From: Microbacteriaceae bacterium | GTDB lineage: Bacteria; Actinomycetota; Actinomycetes; Actinomycetales; Microbacteriaceae | Assembly: GCA_025463615.1 (NCBI GenBank) | Contig: JAODAU010000129.1 | Location: 1-22,594 of the forward strand | DNA length: 22,594 nucleotides | Direction: 5' to 3' | The notes under the pieces: generated by a model | The model's database searches: none | What the model saw: the letters and a program-made list of their open reading frames with translations, nothing else | Told to the model about the DNA's origin: nothing | Made by a program: the position numbers and the translations under genes | Shown: positions 22,194 through 22,594 of the stretch, piece after piece | Position numbering within the stretch: position 1 is the stretch's first letter | How the letters are laid out: each line of letters opens with the position of its first letter

Positions 22194-22594
22194 CCGCAGC
22201 CACAATCGAGGCGTCCAGCCGGATCAGTGCCCCCCGCTACGCCGCGGAGCCGAGCAAGCCCACGCGCTGGATCATCCTCGGCATCATCGGCCTCGTCTTC
22301 ATCGTGCCGATCCTCGCCATGATCGAGTTCACGCTCCGCGTGGGCCAGCCCGTCAAGAACGTGCAGGGCTACGGATTCCAGCACTACGTCGACTTCCTCA
22401 ACCCGAAGAACGCCGGCACCTACCAGGTGCTGTTCCAGGGCATCGGCAACTCGCTCGTGCTGAGCGTACTGACCGTCGCGATCGTGCTGGTGCTCCTGCT
22501 GCCGACGATGATCCTGGTCGAGCTCAAGTACCCGCGCCTTCGCCGCCTTCTCGAGTTCATCTGCATCATCCCGATCACGGTGCCCACCATCGTG
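22190..22594 (+). CDS. ABC transporter permease, second subunit (3' truncated)
   Basis: The first 135 codons of a second inner-membrane subunit are present and the frame is still open at the window end. A polar N-terminus of about 26 residues precedes helix 1 (WIILGIIGLVFIVPILAMIE). An outside loop follows (FTLRVGQPVKNVQGYGFQHY), then helix 2 (NSLVLSVLTVAIVLVLLLP), and the start of helix 3 (LLEFICIIPITVPTIV). The start overlaps the previous permease stop by four bases. Like its partner it is assigned to the aminophosphonate importer by context. The EAA loop and the expected downstream ATPase gene are not in the window. Confidence 0.88.
   Translation, partial: MTAATIEASSRISAPRYAAEPSKPTRWIILGIIGLVFIVPILAMIEFTLRVGQPVKNVQGYGFQHYVDFLNPKNAGTYQVLFQGIGNSLVLSVLTVAIVLVLLLPTMILVELKYPRLRRLLEFICIIPITVPTIV

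Overview
The window is very GC-rich, gene-dense DNA from an actinobacterium, most likely a member of the Microbacteriaceae. The evidence is GC-dominated third codon positions, ATGA/TGATG/GTGA gene overlaps, a LemA-HtpX pair of actinobacterial type, and an intergenic repeat of the GGTCCCTGAG...TCGAAG type that I recall from this group. The species assignment is inference. I see no rRNA, tRNA, CRISPR array, insertion sequence or integrase. Every gap between genes is shorter than 200 bases.

Layout. (1) 1-2194: the end of a sugar ABC-transporter operon, a MalG-type permease overlapping a GH1 beta-glucosidase; it ends at a long hairpin. (2) 2263-4275, minus: a secreted/membrane protein with three cysteine-paired Ig-like modules, a Pro/Thr linker and a multi-spanning C-terminal half. 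(3) 4419-8870, plus: a tightly overlapping operon of TetR regulator, MFS permease, PLP-dependent amino acid deaminase/aldolase and aldonolactone-oxidase-type flavoprotein. GTCAA/TTGAC inverted repeats lie just upstream. (4) 8867-11331, minus: adenine phosphoribosyltransferase (apt) overlapping an APC-superfamily permease with a large cytosolic tail. The last codon of this permease overlaps the last codon of the flavoprotein tail to tail. (5) 11495-13000, plus: lemA and htpX. (6) 13111-15293: small orphan membrane proteins, including two ATGA-overlapping pairs that face each other, with visibly less biased codon use. (7) 15376-16593, minus: a YcaQ/AlkX-type DNA glycosylase with a winged-helix fold. 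(8) 16621-22594: a phosphonate catabolism locus. It holds a PhnX-like HAD hydrolase, an FAD amine oxidase, a class III aminotransferase-fold enzyme resembling PbfA, and an ABC importer (binding protein, permease and a second permease cut by the window end) of the 2-aminoethylphosphonate type.

How the genes work together. In (8) the importer would bring in an aminophosphonate. The PbfA-like lyase and/or the FAD oxidase would turn it into phosphonoacetaldehyde or a close relative, and the PhnX-like hydrolase would break the C-P bond. The genes form two divergent pairs, and both divergent intergenic regions carry the same bipartite motif, GTTAACC-N5/6-GTGCCAC. This suggests one shared regulator that is not encoded in the window. 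In (3) the TetR protein probably controls its own operon, whose substrate is unknown.

The best candidates for undescribed biology are the shared phosphonate motif, the TetR-MFS-PLP-flavoprotein operon, and the convergent pairs of small membrane proteins in (6).
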